Source: Flavobacterium coralii | GTDB lineage: Bacteria > Bacteroidota > Bacteroidia > Flavobacteriales > Flavobacteriaceae | Assembly: GCF_019891545.1 (NCBI RefSeq) | Contig: NZ_JAHDIU010000003.1 | Coordinates: forward strand, 372,001 to 436,000 | Length of the DNA: 64,000 nt | Direction of reading: 5' to 3' | Part shown: positions 8,615 to 16,459 of the stretch, in pieces | Position numbering within the stretch: the first letter of the stretch is position 1 | How the letters are laid out: every line of letters begins with the position of its first letter | Position numbers and translations under genes: made by a program | The notes under the pieces: generated by a model | Database searches by the model: none | Told to the model about the DNA's origin: nothing | What the model saw: the letters and a program-made list of their open reading frames with translations, nothing else

Positions 8615-8648
8615 TTGTGTTAACATAATATTATAATATTTATCTTTA
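8615..8648 (+). promoter_or_regulatory. Probable promoter of the gene at 8700
   Basis: TTG at 8615-8617 and TATCTTTA at 8641-8648 are separated by 23 bp. That is one mismatch from TTG-N17-23-TAnnTTTG, and the element lies about 50 bp before the ATG. Confidence 0.35.
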
Positions 8649-8699
8649 CCGTCAGATAAAAGGCTCCCCAAGCCAATACCTTAAATAACTAATAACTAT

Positions 8700-9005
8700 T
8701 TGCAAATGAAACTTAAAGACTTTAAGCAGTGGCTTAATACGCTCTCTGAAGAAGAGCTTGAAAAGGAGCTTATGTATAATGCCATGGACTACGGCATTTC
8801 GGGCAAGATTTCTGAAATAAATAAATCAGACGAAAATCTTTACTATGTTGGTGATGAGCCTGTATTACTGCACACAAGGCGCGAGTTAGAGCAGCTTGGT
8901 TACAGCAAGCCTGAAATTGACAGCCTTGATGTTGAAATTCCCGGCGGATGTTACTATGTGGAATTAAGTAACGAATACAGTATCATAGAAAAGTTTTTGC
9001 ATTAG
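8700..9005 (+). CDS. Hypothetical small acidic protein
   Basis: The 101-residue product is rich in Glu and Asp and lacks a signal or membrane segment. It begins with a Leu/Glu helix-forming region (SEEELEKEL) and is otherwise mixed alpha/beta. ATGs at 8700 and 8706 are both possible; the second gives MKLKDFKQW. No family is recognised. It stands alone, with a promoter-like element upstream and a strong terminator (9029-9056) 23 bp after the stop, so it looks like a monocistronic gene. Confidence 0.6.
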   Translation: MQMKLKDFKQWLNTLSEEELEKELMYNAMDYGISGKISEINKSDENLYYVGDEPVLLHTRRELEQLGYSKPEIDSLDVEIPGGCYYVELSNEYSIIEKFLH

Positions 9006-9028
9006 GAATAAAAACATTTAATGGAAGG

Positions 9029-9056
9029 GCAGGTACATAATTGTACCTGCTTTTTG
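9029..9056 (+). terminator. Intrinsic terminator
   Basis: GCAGGTACA (9029-9037) and TGTACCTGC (9042-9050) form a perfect 9-bp stem with a 4-nt loop, followed by T5. It ends the gene at 8700-9005 and lies upstream of the dipeptidase start at 9069, which argues against the earlier in-frame ATG at 9021. Confidence 0.85.
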
Positions 9057-9068
9057 TATTTTAGTGGT

Positions 9069-9701
9069 ATGGATATATTAAAATATATTTTATTCCCGGC
9101 TATTGTATTAATCGGGCTTCAGGTAGATGCACAACAAACACACCATCCGGATAAAGACCTTTTGGAGTTTAAGCAACTTGATTTTAAGCAGGAGGCAATT
9201 ATAAACCGTATGGCCTATGCCGATACAGCTAACTTTATGCATCAAAAGCTGTACCCGTGTGCCGAGTGCTGGTTGCGTCCTGAGGTGCACGATGCATTAT
9301 TAAAAGCGCTTGATATTGCTAAAAAAAAGGGACTTCAGCTGGTGATATACGATTGTTACCGGCCATACCCGTTGCAGTTTAAGATGTTTGAAATAGTAAA
9401 CGACCCGCGCTACGTAGCTAAACCCGGCAAAGGCTCTAACCATAACCGTGGTGCTGCCGTTGATATATCGCTGGCTGATGCCGAAGGTAACCTGCTGGAT
9501 ATGGGCAGCGGCTTTGATGAATTTACCGAAAGGTCGCATTACAATGCCTCTGCTATTTCTAAACAGGCAAAGAGAAACAGGAGGCTGCTGAAAAAGATAA
9601 TGACCGAAGCAGGCTTTAGCCCGTATCCGCATGAATGGTGGCATTTTGATTACCTGAAAAAAGAATATATAACGGCAGAGTTTATATGGGATTGTGACTG
9701 A
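9069..9701 (+). CDS. VanX-like D-alanyl-D-alanine dipeptidase (peptidase M15D)
   Basis: The 210-residue exported zinc peptidase has an N-terminal hydrophobic signal (ILFPAIVLIGLQVDA). M15D signatures are present: YDCYRPYPLQ with the transition-state Arg, the zinc motif HNRGAAVD (HxxGxxxD, His and Asp ligands) and the EWWH motif (catalytic Glu, third zinc His). The family cleaves D-Ala-D-Ala. Without vanH or vanA nearby, it more likely works in peptidoglycan turnover or recycling than in vancomycin resistance. The ATG at 9069 is chosen because the upstream candidate start at 9021 lies before a terminator hairpin. It is convergent with the gene at 9707, with 5 bp between stops. Confidence 0.88.
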   Translation: MDILKYILFPAIVLIGLQVDAQQTHHPDKDLLEFKQLDFKQEAIINRMAYADTANFMHQKLYPCAECWLRPEVHDALLKALDIAKKKGLQLVIYDCYRPYPLQFKMFEIVNDPRYVAKPGKGSNHNRGAAVDISLADAEGNLLDMGSGFDEFTERSHYNASAISKQAKRNRRLLKKIMTEAGFSPYPHEWWHFDYLKKEYITAEFIWDCD

Positions 9702-9706
9702 TGATA

Positions 9707-11206
9707 CTATTCTTTAATTATCTTATAAGTATCCACTCCATACTTGGTATATGTTTTAATGATATACAGCCCAGCAGTGAAGCCGGAGAGGTTTAAACCC
9801 GATGAAGGATTTTTTTCTGCAAGCAGCATTTTTCCTGAAACATCATAAAGTTCAACTTTTGTTATTGCATTGCTGGTACTAAAATTAAGTATGTCTTTAA
9901 CAGGGTTAGGGTACATAGAAAAAACACCTGTATCATGTTGTTGTTCCGAAAGGATTGTTGCACTCATTTGTACAATAGCGCCACCCTGATAGCCTTGGTT
10001 TGGACATTGGTGAGAGGCGGTAGCAATTGTAAGTGTATTATTGTGTTCAATTGTCTTATATGTGAAAGTAGTATTGTAGGAGTCAGGATGCGTATAGGCA
10101 ATAGACCCATTATTTCCGAAATTACTGTCTATAAATCCGTCAATAGATGTCTTGGTTAAAAATATCTGCTCGCTACCGGGATACAGATTGCCTGATAAAA
10201 GCAATGAGTTTCCTGAAAACTGAATATCGAACACTTCTTTAACGGTAGTTTGCATGCCCATATCTGATACAAAAGTGCCATCATTGCCAAAGGATAAATC
10301 AGGTAATTGTTGATTATTATATTTAGTAACAGATAAATTATTATTCTCTGTTCCATTAGCTGAAAATGTACTTGCTGTAAATATTTCTCCATCTTCAGTT
10401 GCCAAGAAAGTATAAATTCTATGCTGCTCAGGTAAAAGAAGTTCACCTGCACTGCCAAAATCCATATCCTGTTCGCCAGTCACAGTATTATATTTTAGAA
10501 TTTTAGAATCAGTAAATTGATTATACCATATCAACACATACATGGCATTATTACTATTGTCATACTCAATATGCTTAATTTCATAACCCTGCTCCATAGG
10601 TATGGTAATTATTCCATTGTCACCTAAGGTTGTAATAAGTTCTCCCTGCATTGTATATTTAAATATCTTTATGTAAGGGCTGTAATCTTCACTGTTATTT
10701 CCGTTGCCAATCAATATTATCTCGTTATTTATTAGTTCAACTGTATGAAGATCAAGTACCTCATCAAAAATAGTGTAAACAAGCCCATCTGTGCCAAATG
10801 TGGTCTCTACATTACCATTTATATCAAACATTGCCATAAAAGCACCTTCAGGATCATTGGTAGGGTCGGCTATCGTGATTAATTTATTATCCGGAGTCAG
10901 TCTTATAAAGGCATTGGTAAAGTCGTCTGCCGTACCACCGAGAGCAAAAAGCCCGGTGTATCTGTAACCATCTTGGCCAAAAGATGTATCTATTTGTCCG
11001 TTTTGGTCAAATTTGAATAAGGAATGACTGGAATAACTGGTAAGTCCATAATATGAATTGTCTATTAACATCATATCGCCTACCGCGTGAACATAAGGGA
11101 AACACATATACCCGTTATCTCCAAAGTTTGTATTGGTATATTCGGTTTGGCTTTTTATATTAGATGTAGAAATTATTATTAAAATAAGAGTGAAAATTTT
11201 TTTCAT
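9707..11206 (-). CDS. Secreted delta-60 repeat protein with T9SS type A sorting domain
   Basis: The 499-residue product has a signal peptide (FTLILIIISTSNIKS). Repeats of the delta-60 type follow, each with a core such as DTSFGQDG, ETTFGTDG, DMDFGSAG, DLSFGNDG and DSNFGNNG, which suggests a beta-propeller-like fold. The C-terminal 75 residues are a T9SS type A sorting domain: YPNPVKDILNFS, then VELYDVSGKML, then GLYIIKTYT and a Lys-rich end. The protein is therefore predicted to be exported by the type IX system and released or anchored at the cell surface. The ligand or activity is unknown. Confidence 0.88.
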   Translation of the reverse strand: MKKIFTLILIIISTSNIKSQTEYTNTNFGDNGYMCFPYVHAVGDMMLIDNSYYGLTSYSSHSLFKFDQNGQIDTSFGQDGYRYTGLFALGGTADDFTNAFIRLTPDNKLITIADPTNDPEGAFMAMFDINGNVETTFGTDGLVYTIFDEVLDLHTVELINNEIILIGNGNNSEDYSPYIKIFKYTMQGELITTLGDNGIITIPMEQGYEIKHIEYDNSNNAMYVLIWYNQFTDSKILKYNTVTGEQDMDFGSAGELLLPEQHRIYTFLATEDGEIFTASTFSANGTENNNLSVTKYNNQQLPDLSFGNDGTFVSDMGMQTTVKEVFDIQFSGNSLLLSGNLYPGSEQIFLTKTSIDGFIDSNFGNNGSIAYTHPDSYNTTFTYKTIEHNNTLTIATASHQCPNQGYQGGAIVQMSATILSEQQHDTGVFSMYPNPVKDILNFSTSNAITKVELYDVSGKMLLAEKNPSSGLNLSGFTAGLYIIKTYTKYGVDTYKIIKE

Positions 11207-11323
11207 AAGGCATGGCTTTTAAGTTTAGTTTTTTTCATAAATATATTCTTTTTTTCAGATTGTCAGCAAAATATCTTTTACTCTTTTTTAAGCACCCTAT
11301 TTTTATTTACAAATTTCTAAGGC

Positions 11324-11331
11324 TATCTTTG
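11324..11331 (+). promoter_or_regulatory. TAnnTTTG -7 element before the exonuclease-cinA operon
   Basis: TATCTTTG is a perfect match to the consensus and lies 17 bp before the ATG at 11349. It excludes the GTG at 11331 as the start. Confidence 0.55.
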
Positions 11332-11348
11332 TGATAAGACAAATTATT

Positions 11349-12134
11349 ATGGAACTTAAATTACATCGCCCTATTTGCTTTTTCGACCTCGAAACTACGG
11401 GTACGGATATCTGCAAAGACAGGATAGTTGAAATATCAATATTAAAGATTTACCCTAACGGAAATAAGGAGAGCCGCACATGGCTTGTAAACCCTGAAAG
11501 GCCAATACCCCCGCATACCACTTCTTTTCATGGTATAACCGATGAAAAGGTGGCTAATGAGCCAACGTTTAAGCAACTCTCGCACCAAATCTATAACATG
11601 ATAAAAGATTCAGACCTTGCCGGGTATAATTCAGACAGGTTTGATATACCGCTTTTGGCTGAAGAAATGCTGCGTGCCGGACTCGATTTTGACATGAAAA
11701 ACCGGGTGAGTGTAGATGTGCAGACCATCTTCCATAAAAAAGAAGAACGTACCCTTAGTGCAGCTTATAAATTTTATTGCGGGCAGATACTGGAAAATGC
11801 ACACAGCGCCGAGGCTGACACCAACGCCACATATGAAATATTGAAAGCCCAGCTCGACAGGTATGAAGACCTTGAAAATGACATGAAACTGCTTTCTGAA
11901 TTTACCACCCGTAAAAGAGCCGTAGATTTTGCAGGCTTTATTGTGATAGACGATGCCTGTGGTGCAGAAGTATTTACATTCGGCAAATTTAAAGGCGTAA
12001 AGGTAGAGGATGTGCTGGAGCAGGAGCCGGGCTATTATGGCTGGTTCCAGAATGCTGATTTTCCGTTATATACTAAAAAAGTGCTTACAGCTATAAAATT
12101 GCGTAAGCTAAACAGTAACTTCACTATTAAGTAA
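11349..12134 (+). CDS. DEDDh 3'-5' exonuclease (DNA polymerase III epsilon-like)
   Basis: The 261-residue protein has the three exonuclease motifs: ExoI FFDLETTGTD, ExoII GYNSDRFDIPLL and ExoIII HSAEAD (HxxxxD, so the DEDDh class). It resembles the proofreading subunit or RNase T group and should degrade nucleic acid ends with Mg2+. A C-terminal extension (about 200-261) carries GKFKGVKVEDV and PGYYGWF, a small domain often attached to Bacteroidota exonucleases of this type. The ATG at 11349 is preferred over 11331 because of the promoter element. It is the first gene of an operon with the FAH hydrolase, Hpt and cinA genes. Confidence 0.88.
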   Translation: MELKLHRPICFFDLETTGTDICKDRIVEISILKIYPNGNKESRTWLVNPERPIPPHTTSFHGITDEKVANEPTFKQLSHQIYNMIKDSDLAGYNSDRFDIPLLAEEMLRAGLDFDMKNRVSVDVQTIFHKKEERTLSAAYKFYCGQILENAHSAEADTNATYEILKAQLDRYEDLENDMKLLSEFTTRKRAVDFAGFIVIDDACGAEVFTFGKFKGVKVEDVLEQEPGYYGWFQNADFPLYTKKVLTAIKLRKLNSNFTIK

Positions 12135-12146
12135 ATATCAGCGATA

Positions 12147-12758
12147 ATGAAAATTATCTGTATAGGCAGGAACTACGCCGACCATATCAGTGAACTGCAG
12201 AACGAAAGGCCCGATGCCCCCGTTATTTTTATGAAGCCGGATACAGCAGTAGTACAAAAGCAGTTTCCGTTTGTAATACCGGAATTCAGCAATGATGTGC
12301 ACCATGAGGTTGAGGTTCTGGTAAAAGTAAAGAAAGTTGGTAAGTATATTGATGCAAAGTTCGCACACAAATATTACGATGAAATAGGACTGGGTATAGA
12401 CTTCACAGCGCGCGACCTACAATCAGAGCTTAAGGCCAAAGGGCTGCCATGGGAAAAGGCAAAAGCTTTTGACGGTTCGGCTGTTATAGGAGATTTTGTT
12501 GATAAATCAGAATTTACATCGCTTGATAATATTAACTTTGAACTTACCAGTAACGGTACTGTGGTGCAGCAGGGCAATACTGCACAAATGCTCTGGAAAA
12601 TTGATGAGCTTATTGCCTACATTTCGCAGTACTTTACACTGCGTACAGGCGATATAATTTTTACAGGGACCCCAAAAGGCGTAGCAAAGGTTAATACTGA
12701 TGATGTGCTGGAAGGCTACCTTGAAGGAAAAAAAATGTTCAGGATACAGGTAAAGTAA
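12147..12758 (+). CDS. Fumarylacetoacetate hydrolase family protein (YcgM-like)
   Basis: The 203-residue protein covers the FAH C-terminal catalytic fold alone, as in short YcgM/FAHD1-type enzymes. Visible motifs are IGRNYADH at the N-terminus, metal ligands in HHEVEVLV (ExE), the FTARDLQ segment with the third acidic ligand, and FTGTPKGV near the C-terminus. Members are Mg2+-dependent acylpyruvate hydrolases or oxaloacetate decarboxylases; the substrate cannot be read from sequence. It starts 12 bp after the exonuclease, and its stop overlaps the Hpt start (TAATG). Confidence 0.88.
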   Translation: MKIICIGRNYADHISELQNERPDAPVIFMKPDTAVVQKQFPFVIPEFSNDVHHEVEVLVKVKKVGKYIDAKFAHKYYDEIGLGIDFTARDLQSELKAKGLPWEKAKAFDGSAVIGDFVDKSEFTSLDNINFELTSNGTVVQQGNTAQMLWKIDELIAYISQYFTLRTGDIIFTGTPKGVAKVNTDDVLEGYLEGKKMFRIQVK

Positions 12759-13105
12759 TGGCACTAAATTATAATCTATCTAAAGTATATGCTATCTCTG
12801 ACAATGATGTAGACTTTGCCAGGCAGATTGTTGTGCTTTTTACTGAAGAAGTGCCTGCAGAAATAGTGAATATTAAAGAGGGCCTTAAAGAAAAAGACTA
12901 CCAGCGCGTATATCAGGCTGCGCATAAGATAAAGCCCACGCTCGACCTGCTGGGTATGGATATAGCTTACCGGGATGTTATTGCCATAGAGGCATGGACA
13001 AAAGCCGAAGGTAAAAAAAGGGAGATAAAAGATGTAGTTAAAAACCTCAGGAAGTATATAAAGCTTACACTTAAAGAGCTTAAAAAAGATTACGACCTCA
13101 AATAA
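12758..13105 (+). CDS. Stand-alone Hpt (histidine phosphotransfer) domain protein
   Basis: The 115-residue all-helical protein has the Hpt signature AAHKIKPTLDLLGM; His56 is the predicted phosphorylation site. Such proteins shuttle phosphate between hybrid histidine kinases and response regulators. No kinase or regulator gene is in the window, so the partners must be elsewhere. Its ATG overlaps the stop of the FAH gene, and cinA follows after 3 bp, which indicates translational coupling in a metabolic operon. That is an unusual place for a signalling part. Confidence 0.82.
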   Translation: MALNYNLSKVYAISDNDVDFARQIVVLFTEEVPAEIVNIKEGLKEKDYQRVYQAAHKIKPTLDLLGMDIAYRDVIAIEAWTKAEGKKREIKDVVKNLRKYIKLTLKELKKDYDLK

Positions 13106-13108
13106 AAT

Positions 13109-14356
13109 ATGAAGGCAGCCATAGTAACTGTTGGCGATGAAATACTCATCGGGCAGATAGTAGATACAAACTCATCTTACATAGCGAAAGCACTTGATAA
13201 AATAGGGATAGGAGTCCATGAAATGCTTTCTGTAAGCGATAATAAAGAGCATATTACAGATACACTAACCAAGCTTCAGGATAAGGTGGATGTGGTGGTG
13301 CTTACCGGTGGGTTAGGTCCTACAAAAGATGATATTACCAAAAAAACATTCTGTGATTATTTTGAAGACCACCTGGTGCTTAACGAAAGTGTGCTAAGTC
13401 ACGTTACACAACTGATAGAGAAAGTACTGCAACGGCCTGTTTCGCAAATGAATAAGGACCAGGCGCTGGTGCCATCGCGCTGTACTGTGCTGTTTAATAG
13501 TGTGGGTACTGCACCGGGCATGTGGATGGAAAAGGGGGGAACTGTGTTTATATCGCTGCCGGGTGTGCCGTATGAGATGAAAGATATTATGGAAAAGGAG
13601 GCTTTACCCAGACTCATGCAAAAATACAAGCGGCCTTACATTTACCATAGAACAATACTTACTTATGGCCAGGGTGAAAGCGTTATTGCCGAGCGCATTG
13701 AAGATTGGGAAAATAACCTACCTGAATTTATAAAGCTGGCCTATTTGCCAAGCCCCGGCAGGGTAAGGCTGCGGCTTTCCGCACGCGGGGCAGATGAACA
13801 GCATTTAAAAGATGCTGTTGCTACCGAAATTGAGAAACTTAAAATACTTATTGGCGATATCATTGTTGGCTATGACGAGCAGGAAACCATAGAAGTGGTT
13901 GTGGGCAGGCTGTTAGCTGCAAAAGGCAAAACCATTGCCGTAGCCGAAAGCTGTACAGGCGGCAAGCTGGCTCAGGTTATAGCATCTGTGCCGGGTGCAT
14001 CGGCCTATTTTAAAGGAGGTATGGTAACTTATGCCACTCAGTCAAAAACAGATGTGCTTGGTGTGCCTGCTGATATAATCAGAGATCATTCTGTGGTAAG
14101 TGCGGCAGTTGCCGAAGCGATGGCACAAAAAGCAAGAGAGGCTTTCTGGGCAGATTATGCCCTTTCAACCACAGGTAATGCCGGGCCTGACAAGGGTGAT
14201 TCTGAAGCAGAGGTGGGTACGGTTTTTATTGGTTTTGCAACTCCGGAGGGTATTTACAGCGAAGAATTTAAGCTGGGGCAGCCACGCGAAAAAGTTATTG
14301 ACAGGGCGGTAAACAAAGCACTCGAAAAAATTTATAAGGAAATATTAAAAAACTAA
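13109..14356 (+). CDS. cinA: CinA-family competence/damage-inducible protein
   Basis: The 415-residue protein has the full two-domain CinA layout. The N-terminal MoCF/COG1058 domain (about 1-170) shows [20 protein letters not shown] and [14 protein letters not shown]. The C-terminal domain (about 250-415) shows [11 protein letters not shown] and TGNAGP and has nicotinamide-nucleotide amidohydrolase activity in characterised members. The likely cytoplasmic role is pyridine nucleotide recycling. It is the last gene of the exonuclease operon, 3 bp after the Hpt gene, and 79 bp before rpmB, which has its own promoter. Confidence 0.93.
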   Translation: MKAAIVTVGDEILIGQIVDTNSSYIAKALDKIGIGVHEMLSVSDNKEHITDTLTKLQDKVDVVVLTGGLGPTKDDITKKTFCDYFEDHLVLNESVLSHVTQLIEKVLQRPVSQMNKDQALVPSRCTVLFNSVGTAPGMWMEKGGTVFISLPGVPYEMKDIMEKEALPRLMQKYKRPYIYHRTILTYGQGESVIAERIEDWENNLPEFIKLAYLPSPGRVRLRLSARGADEQHLKDAVATEIEKLKILIGDIIVGYDEQETIEVVVGRLLAAKGKTIAVAESCTGGKLAQVIASVPGASAYFKGGMVTYATQSKTDVLGVPADIIRDHSVVSAAVAEAMAQKAREAFWADYALSTTGNAGPDKGDSEAEVGTVFIGFATPEGIYSEEFKLGQPREKVIDRAVNKALEKIYKEILKN

Positions 14357-14365
14357 CTTATTATG

Positions 14366-14397
14366 TTTGTGTAATATATTTCTTTTTTGTTTCTTTG
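14366..14397 (+). promoter_or_regulatory. Probable promoter of rpmB-rpmG-DUF4295
   Basis: TTTG at 14366-14369 and TTTCTTTG at 14390-14397 are spaced by 20 bp, one mismatch from TTTG-N-TAnnTTTG. They lie 38 bp before rpmB. Confidence 0.4.
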
Positions 14398-14435
14398 CAC
14401 CCTGATTTTGAATAACGATATAAAAGCTAATAATA

Positions 14436-14672
14436 ATGTCAAGAGTTTGTGCCCTTACAGGTAAGAAAGCGATGGTAGGAAACAATGTTTCCCACGCAAT
14501 GAACAAGACTAAAAGAAAGTTTAGTGTAAACTTGGTGAAGAAGCGTTTCTATCTTCCTGAAGAAGACAGGTGGATCACTTTAAGGGTAGCCGCTTCAACT
14601 ATCAAAACGATAAACAAAAACGGTCTTGCTGCAGTTTTGAAAGAAGCTAAAGCTAAAGGATTTATTAAGTAA
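14436..14672 (+). CDS. rpmB: 50S ribosomal protein L28
   Basis: The 78-residue basic protein has the L28 hallmarks: [20 protein letters not shown] at the start, TKRKFSVNL, and a C-terminal [15 protein letters not shown]. It is a large-subunit protein. It is followed after 32 bp by rpmG and then a DUF4295 gene, the conserved Bacteroidota order. Confidence 0.97.
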   Translation: MSRVCALTGKKAMVGNNVSHAMNKTKRKFSVNLVKKRFYLPEEDRWITLRVAASTIKTINKNGLAAVLKEAKAKGFIK

Positions 14673-14704
14673 TCCTAACAGGACTAAAATAATATATATT
14701 TAAG

Positions 14705-14887
14705 ATGGCAAAGAAAGGTAACAGAATCCAGGTTATTTTAGAGTGTACTGAGCACAAGGCTACCGGTATGCCGGGAACCTCAAGGTACATCACTACTAAA
14801 AATAAGAAAAATACTCCTGACAGGCTGGAGATAAAAAAATTCAACCCTGTTCTTAAGAGAGTAACAGTTCATAAAGAAATTAAATAA
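14705..14887 (+). CDS. rpmG: 50S ribosomal protein L33
   Basis: The 60-residue basic protein matches L33 ([45 protein letters not shown]). Only one Cys is present, so this is the zinc-free (C-minus) form that lacks the CxxC pairs. It sits between rpmB and the DUF4295 gene. Confidence 0.97.
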   Translation: MAKKGNRIQVILECTEHKATGMPGTSRYITTKNKKNTPDRLEIKKFNPVLKRVTVHKEIK

Positions 14888-14896
14888 TTTTACGTC

Positions 14897-15049
14897 ATGG
14901 CAAAGAAAACCGTAGCATCATTACAAACATCTTCAAAAAGGTTAACTAAAGCCATCAAGATGGTAAAGTCGCCTAAAACAGGTGCTTACACTTTTGTTGA
15001 ATCTGTAATGGCACCCGAACTGGTGGATGAATTTCTTAAGAAGAAATAA
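14897..15049 (+). CDS. DUF4295 small basic protein
   Basis: The 50-residue, Lys-rich protein (MAKKTVASLQTSSKRLTKAI ... DEFLKKK) starts 9 bp after rpmG. It matches DUF4295, a family restricted to Bacteroidota and nearly always found in the L28-L33-DUF4295-FtsY order. Size, charge and position suggest a ribosome-associated protein, which is an inference from context. Confidence 0.9.
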   Translation: MAKKTVASLQTSSKRLTKAIKMVKSPKTGAYTFVESVMAPELVDEFLKKK

Positions 15050-15069
15050 TTATCCTTACAAGATATAGA

Positions 15070-15103
15070 AAAGCTACTTTCCGGTAAAGAAAGTAGCTTT
15101 TTT
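15070..15103 (+). terminator. Intrinsic terminator after the L28-L33-DUF4295 genes
   Basis: AAAGCTACTTT (15070-15080) pairs perfectly with AAAGTAGCTTT (15090-15100) around a 9-nt loop; the run of T continues to 15103. It separates the ribosomal genes from ftsY. Confidence 0.85.
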
Positions 15104-15109
15104 ATTTTC

Positions 15110-15117
15110 TATCTTTA
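15110..15117 (+). promoter_or_regulatory. Possible -7 element of ftsY
   Basis: TATCTTTA is one base from TAnnTTTG and lies 27 bp before the ftsY ATG, directly after the terminator. No -33 box is apparent. Confidence 0.3.
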
Positions 15118-15144
15118 CCGTTGGAAAAAACCGATTGTACAACT

Positions 15145-16098
15145 ATGAATTTCTTTAAAAAAATATTTTCTTCCGAAAAGAAAGAAACCCTTGACAAAGG
15201 GTTGGAGAAAACAAAAACGTCTTTCTTTTCTAAGCTGTCAAAGGCTGTTGCAGGAAAATCTAAAGTAGATGATGAGGTACTTGATAACCTTGAAGAGGTA
15301 CTGGTGTCATCTGATGTTGGGGTAAACACTACGCTTAAAGTTATAGAACGCATAGAAGAGCGTGTTTCGCGGGATAAGTACCTGGGTACTGACGAGCTGA
15401 ACAAAATTTTAAGGGAGGAAATTGCGGCTTTACTAAGCGAAACCAATACCGGTGAAGAAACCGAATTTGTAATACCTGCCAACAAAAAGCCTTATGTATT
15501 AATGGTAGTTGGCGTTAACGGTGTTGGCAAGACCACTACTATTGGTAAACTGGCGCACCAGTTTAAAAAAGCGGGGTACAATGTTGTGCTTGGCGCTGCC
15601 GATACCTTCAGGGCTGCGGCTATAGACCAGCTTCAGGTATGGGCTGACAGGGTAGGCGTGCCTATTGTAAGGCAGCAAATGGGCAGCGACCCGGCTTCTG
15701 TTGCGTTTGATACACTGCAATCTGCCGTTAAACAGGATGCCGATGTTGTTATTATAGATACCGCCGGAAGGCTTCATAACAAAGTAAACCTGATGAACGA
15801 GCTTAGTAAAGTGAAGCGCGTTATGCAAAAGGTAATAGATGATGCCCCGCATGATGTGTTGTTGGTGCTTGATGGCTCTACCGGACAAAATGCATTTGAG
15901 CAGGCAAAGCAGTTTACTGCGGCTACCGAGGTTACCAGCCTTGCTGTGACAAAGCTTGACGGTACTGCAAAAGGTGGTGTTGTAATAGGAATATCAGATC
16001 AGTTCCAGATACCCGTAAAATATATTGGAGTAGGCGAGGGTATAGAAGATTTACAGGTATTTAATAAGCACGAATTTGTAGATTCCTTTTTTAAGTAA
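15145..16098 (+). CDS. ftsY: Signal recognition particle receptor FtsY
   Basis: The 317-residue SRP receptor GTPase docks SRP-ribosome complexes at the inner membrane. The N domain (about 20-95) is followed by the G domain with GVNGVGKTTTIGKLA (P-loop), DTFRAAAIDQL, DTAGRLHNK and TKLDGTAKGG. The acidic A domain of E. coli FtsY is absent; only a short basic amphipathic N-terminus (MNFFKKIF) remains, as in many non-enterics. The ATG at 15145 is chosen because the upstream TTG lies next to the promoter. Its stop overlaps the next gene (TAATG). Confidence 0.97.
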   Translation: MNFFKKIFSSEKKETLDKGLEKTKTSFFSKLSKAVAGKSKVDDEVLDNLEEVLVSSDVGVNTTLKVIERIEERVSRDKYLGTDELNKILREEIAALLSETNTGEETEFVIPANKKPYVLMVVGVNGVGKTTTIGKLAHQFKKAGYNVVLGAADTFRAAAIDQLQVWADRVGVPIVRQQMGSDPASVAFDTLQSAVKQDADVVIIDTAGRLHNKVNLMNELSKVKRVMQKVIDDAPHDVLLVLDGSTGQNAFEQAKQFTAATEVTSLAVTKLDGTAKGGVVIGISDQFQIPVKYIGVGEGIEDLQVFNKHEFVDSFFK

Positions 16099-16418
16099 TG
16101 AGTAGCAGGACCAGGAAAAGAAAAATATTTGTTTTAATTTTTGCAGGTCTTTATCTGCTCAAAATCATTACCGCCTGGGCATCCTATCTGCAAAATTCCT
16201 ATAACCTGAACAATCCTTTAATACCTACATCTTTACTGGACGGTATTCGCGATTATACCATATTTATTACAGGTATATCAGTAATCGCAATAGTGTTGGC
16301 ATTACTTTATATTATTACCAAAAGGTTCTTTTGGCTAATAGCTGCACTGCTTATTGTAACCTTTATAGTTCTTGCTTTAAAAGGGAATGATATTCGGTAT
16401 TATTATACCAGAATTTAA
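16098..16418 (+). CDS. Small membrane protein of unknown function, coupled to ftsY
   Basis: The 106-residue product has a basic N-terminus (SSRTRKRK) and three predicted helices (about 9-29, 52-72 and 76-95). The start codon overlaps the ftsY stop, so translation is probably coupled. The stop lies inside the left arm of the following terminator. No family is recognised; the position suggests a membrane role, but nothing more can be said. Confidence 0.65.
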   Translation: MSSRTRKRKIFVLIFAGLYLLKIITAWASYLQNSYNLNNPLIPTSLLDGIRDYTIFITGISVIAIVLALLYIITKRFFWLIAALLIVTFIVLALKGNDIRYYYTRI

Positions 16419-16459
16419 TAAATGAGCTGATATTAATTAATCAGCTCATTTATTTTTAC
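16417..16459. terminator. Bidirectional terminator overlapping a CDS end
   Basis: AATAAATGAGCTGA (16417-16430) pairs perfectly over 14 bp with TCAGCTCATTTATT (16441-16454), with T-rich sequence on both strands. It lies between convergent genes. The minus-strand serine hydrolase stops at 16433, so its last codons (Asn-Glu-Leu-Ile-Asn) lie within the right arm. Confidence 0.85.

Noticed and set aside
9021-9068. Upstream ATG at 9021 as the start of the VanX-like dipeptidase
   Set aside because: The terminator stem at 9029-9050 lies inside this extension, and the signal peptide begins at the ATG at 9069.
9069-9701. Vancomycin resistance cluster
   Set aside because: A VanX-like peptidase alone is common in bacteria; vanH, vanA and the regulator genes are absent.
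13109-14356. cinA plus the secretion operon as evidence for a DNA-uptake competence locus
   Set aside because: cinA is widespread and lies 42 kb away in an unrelated operon. No comEC, dprA or comEA-like gene is in the window.
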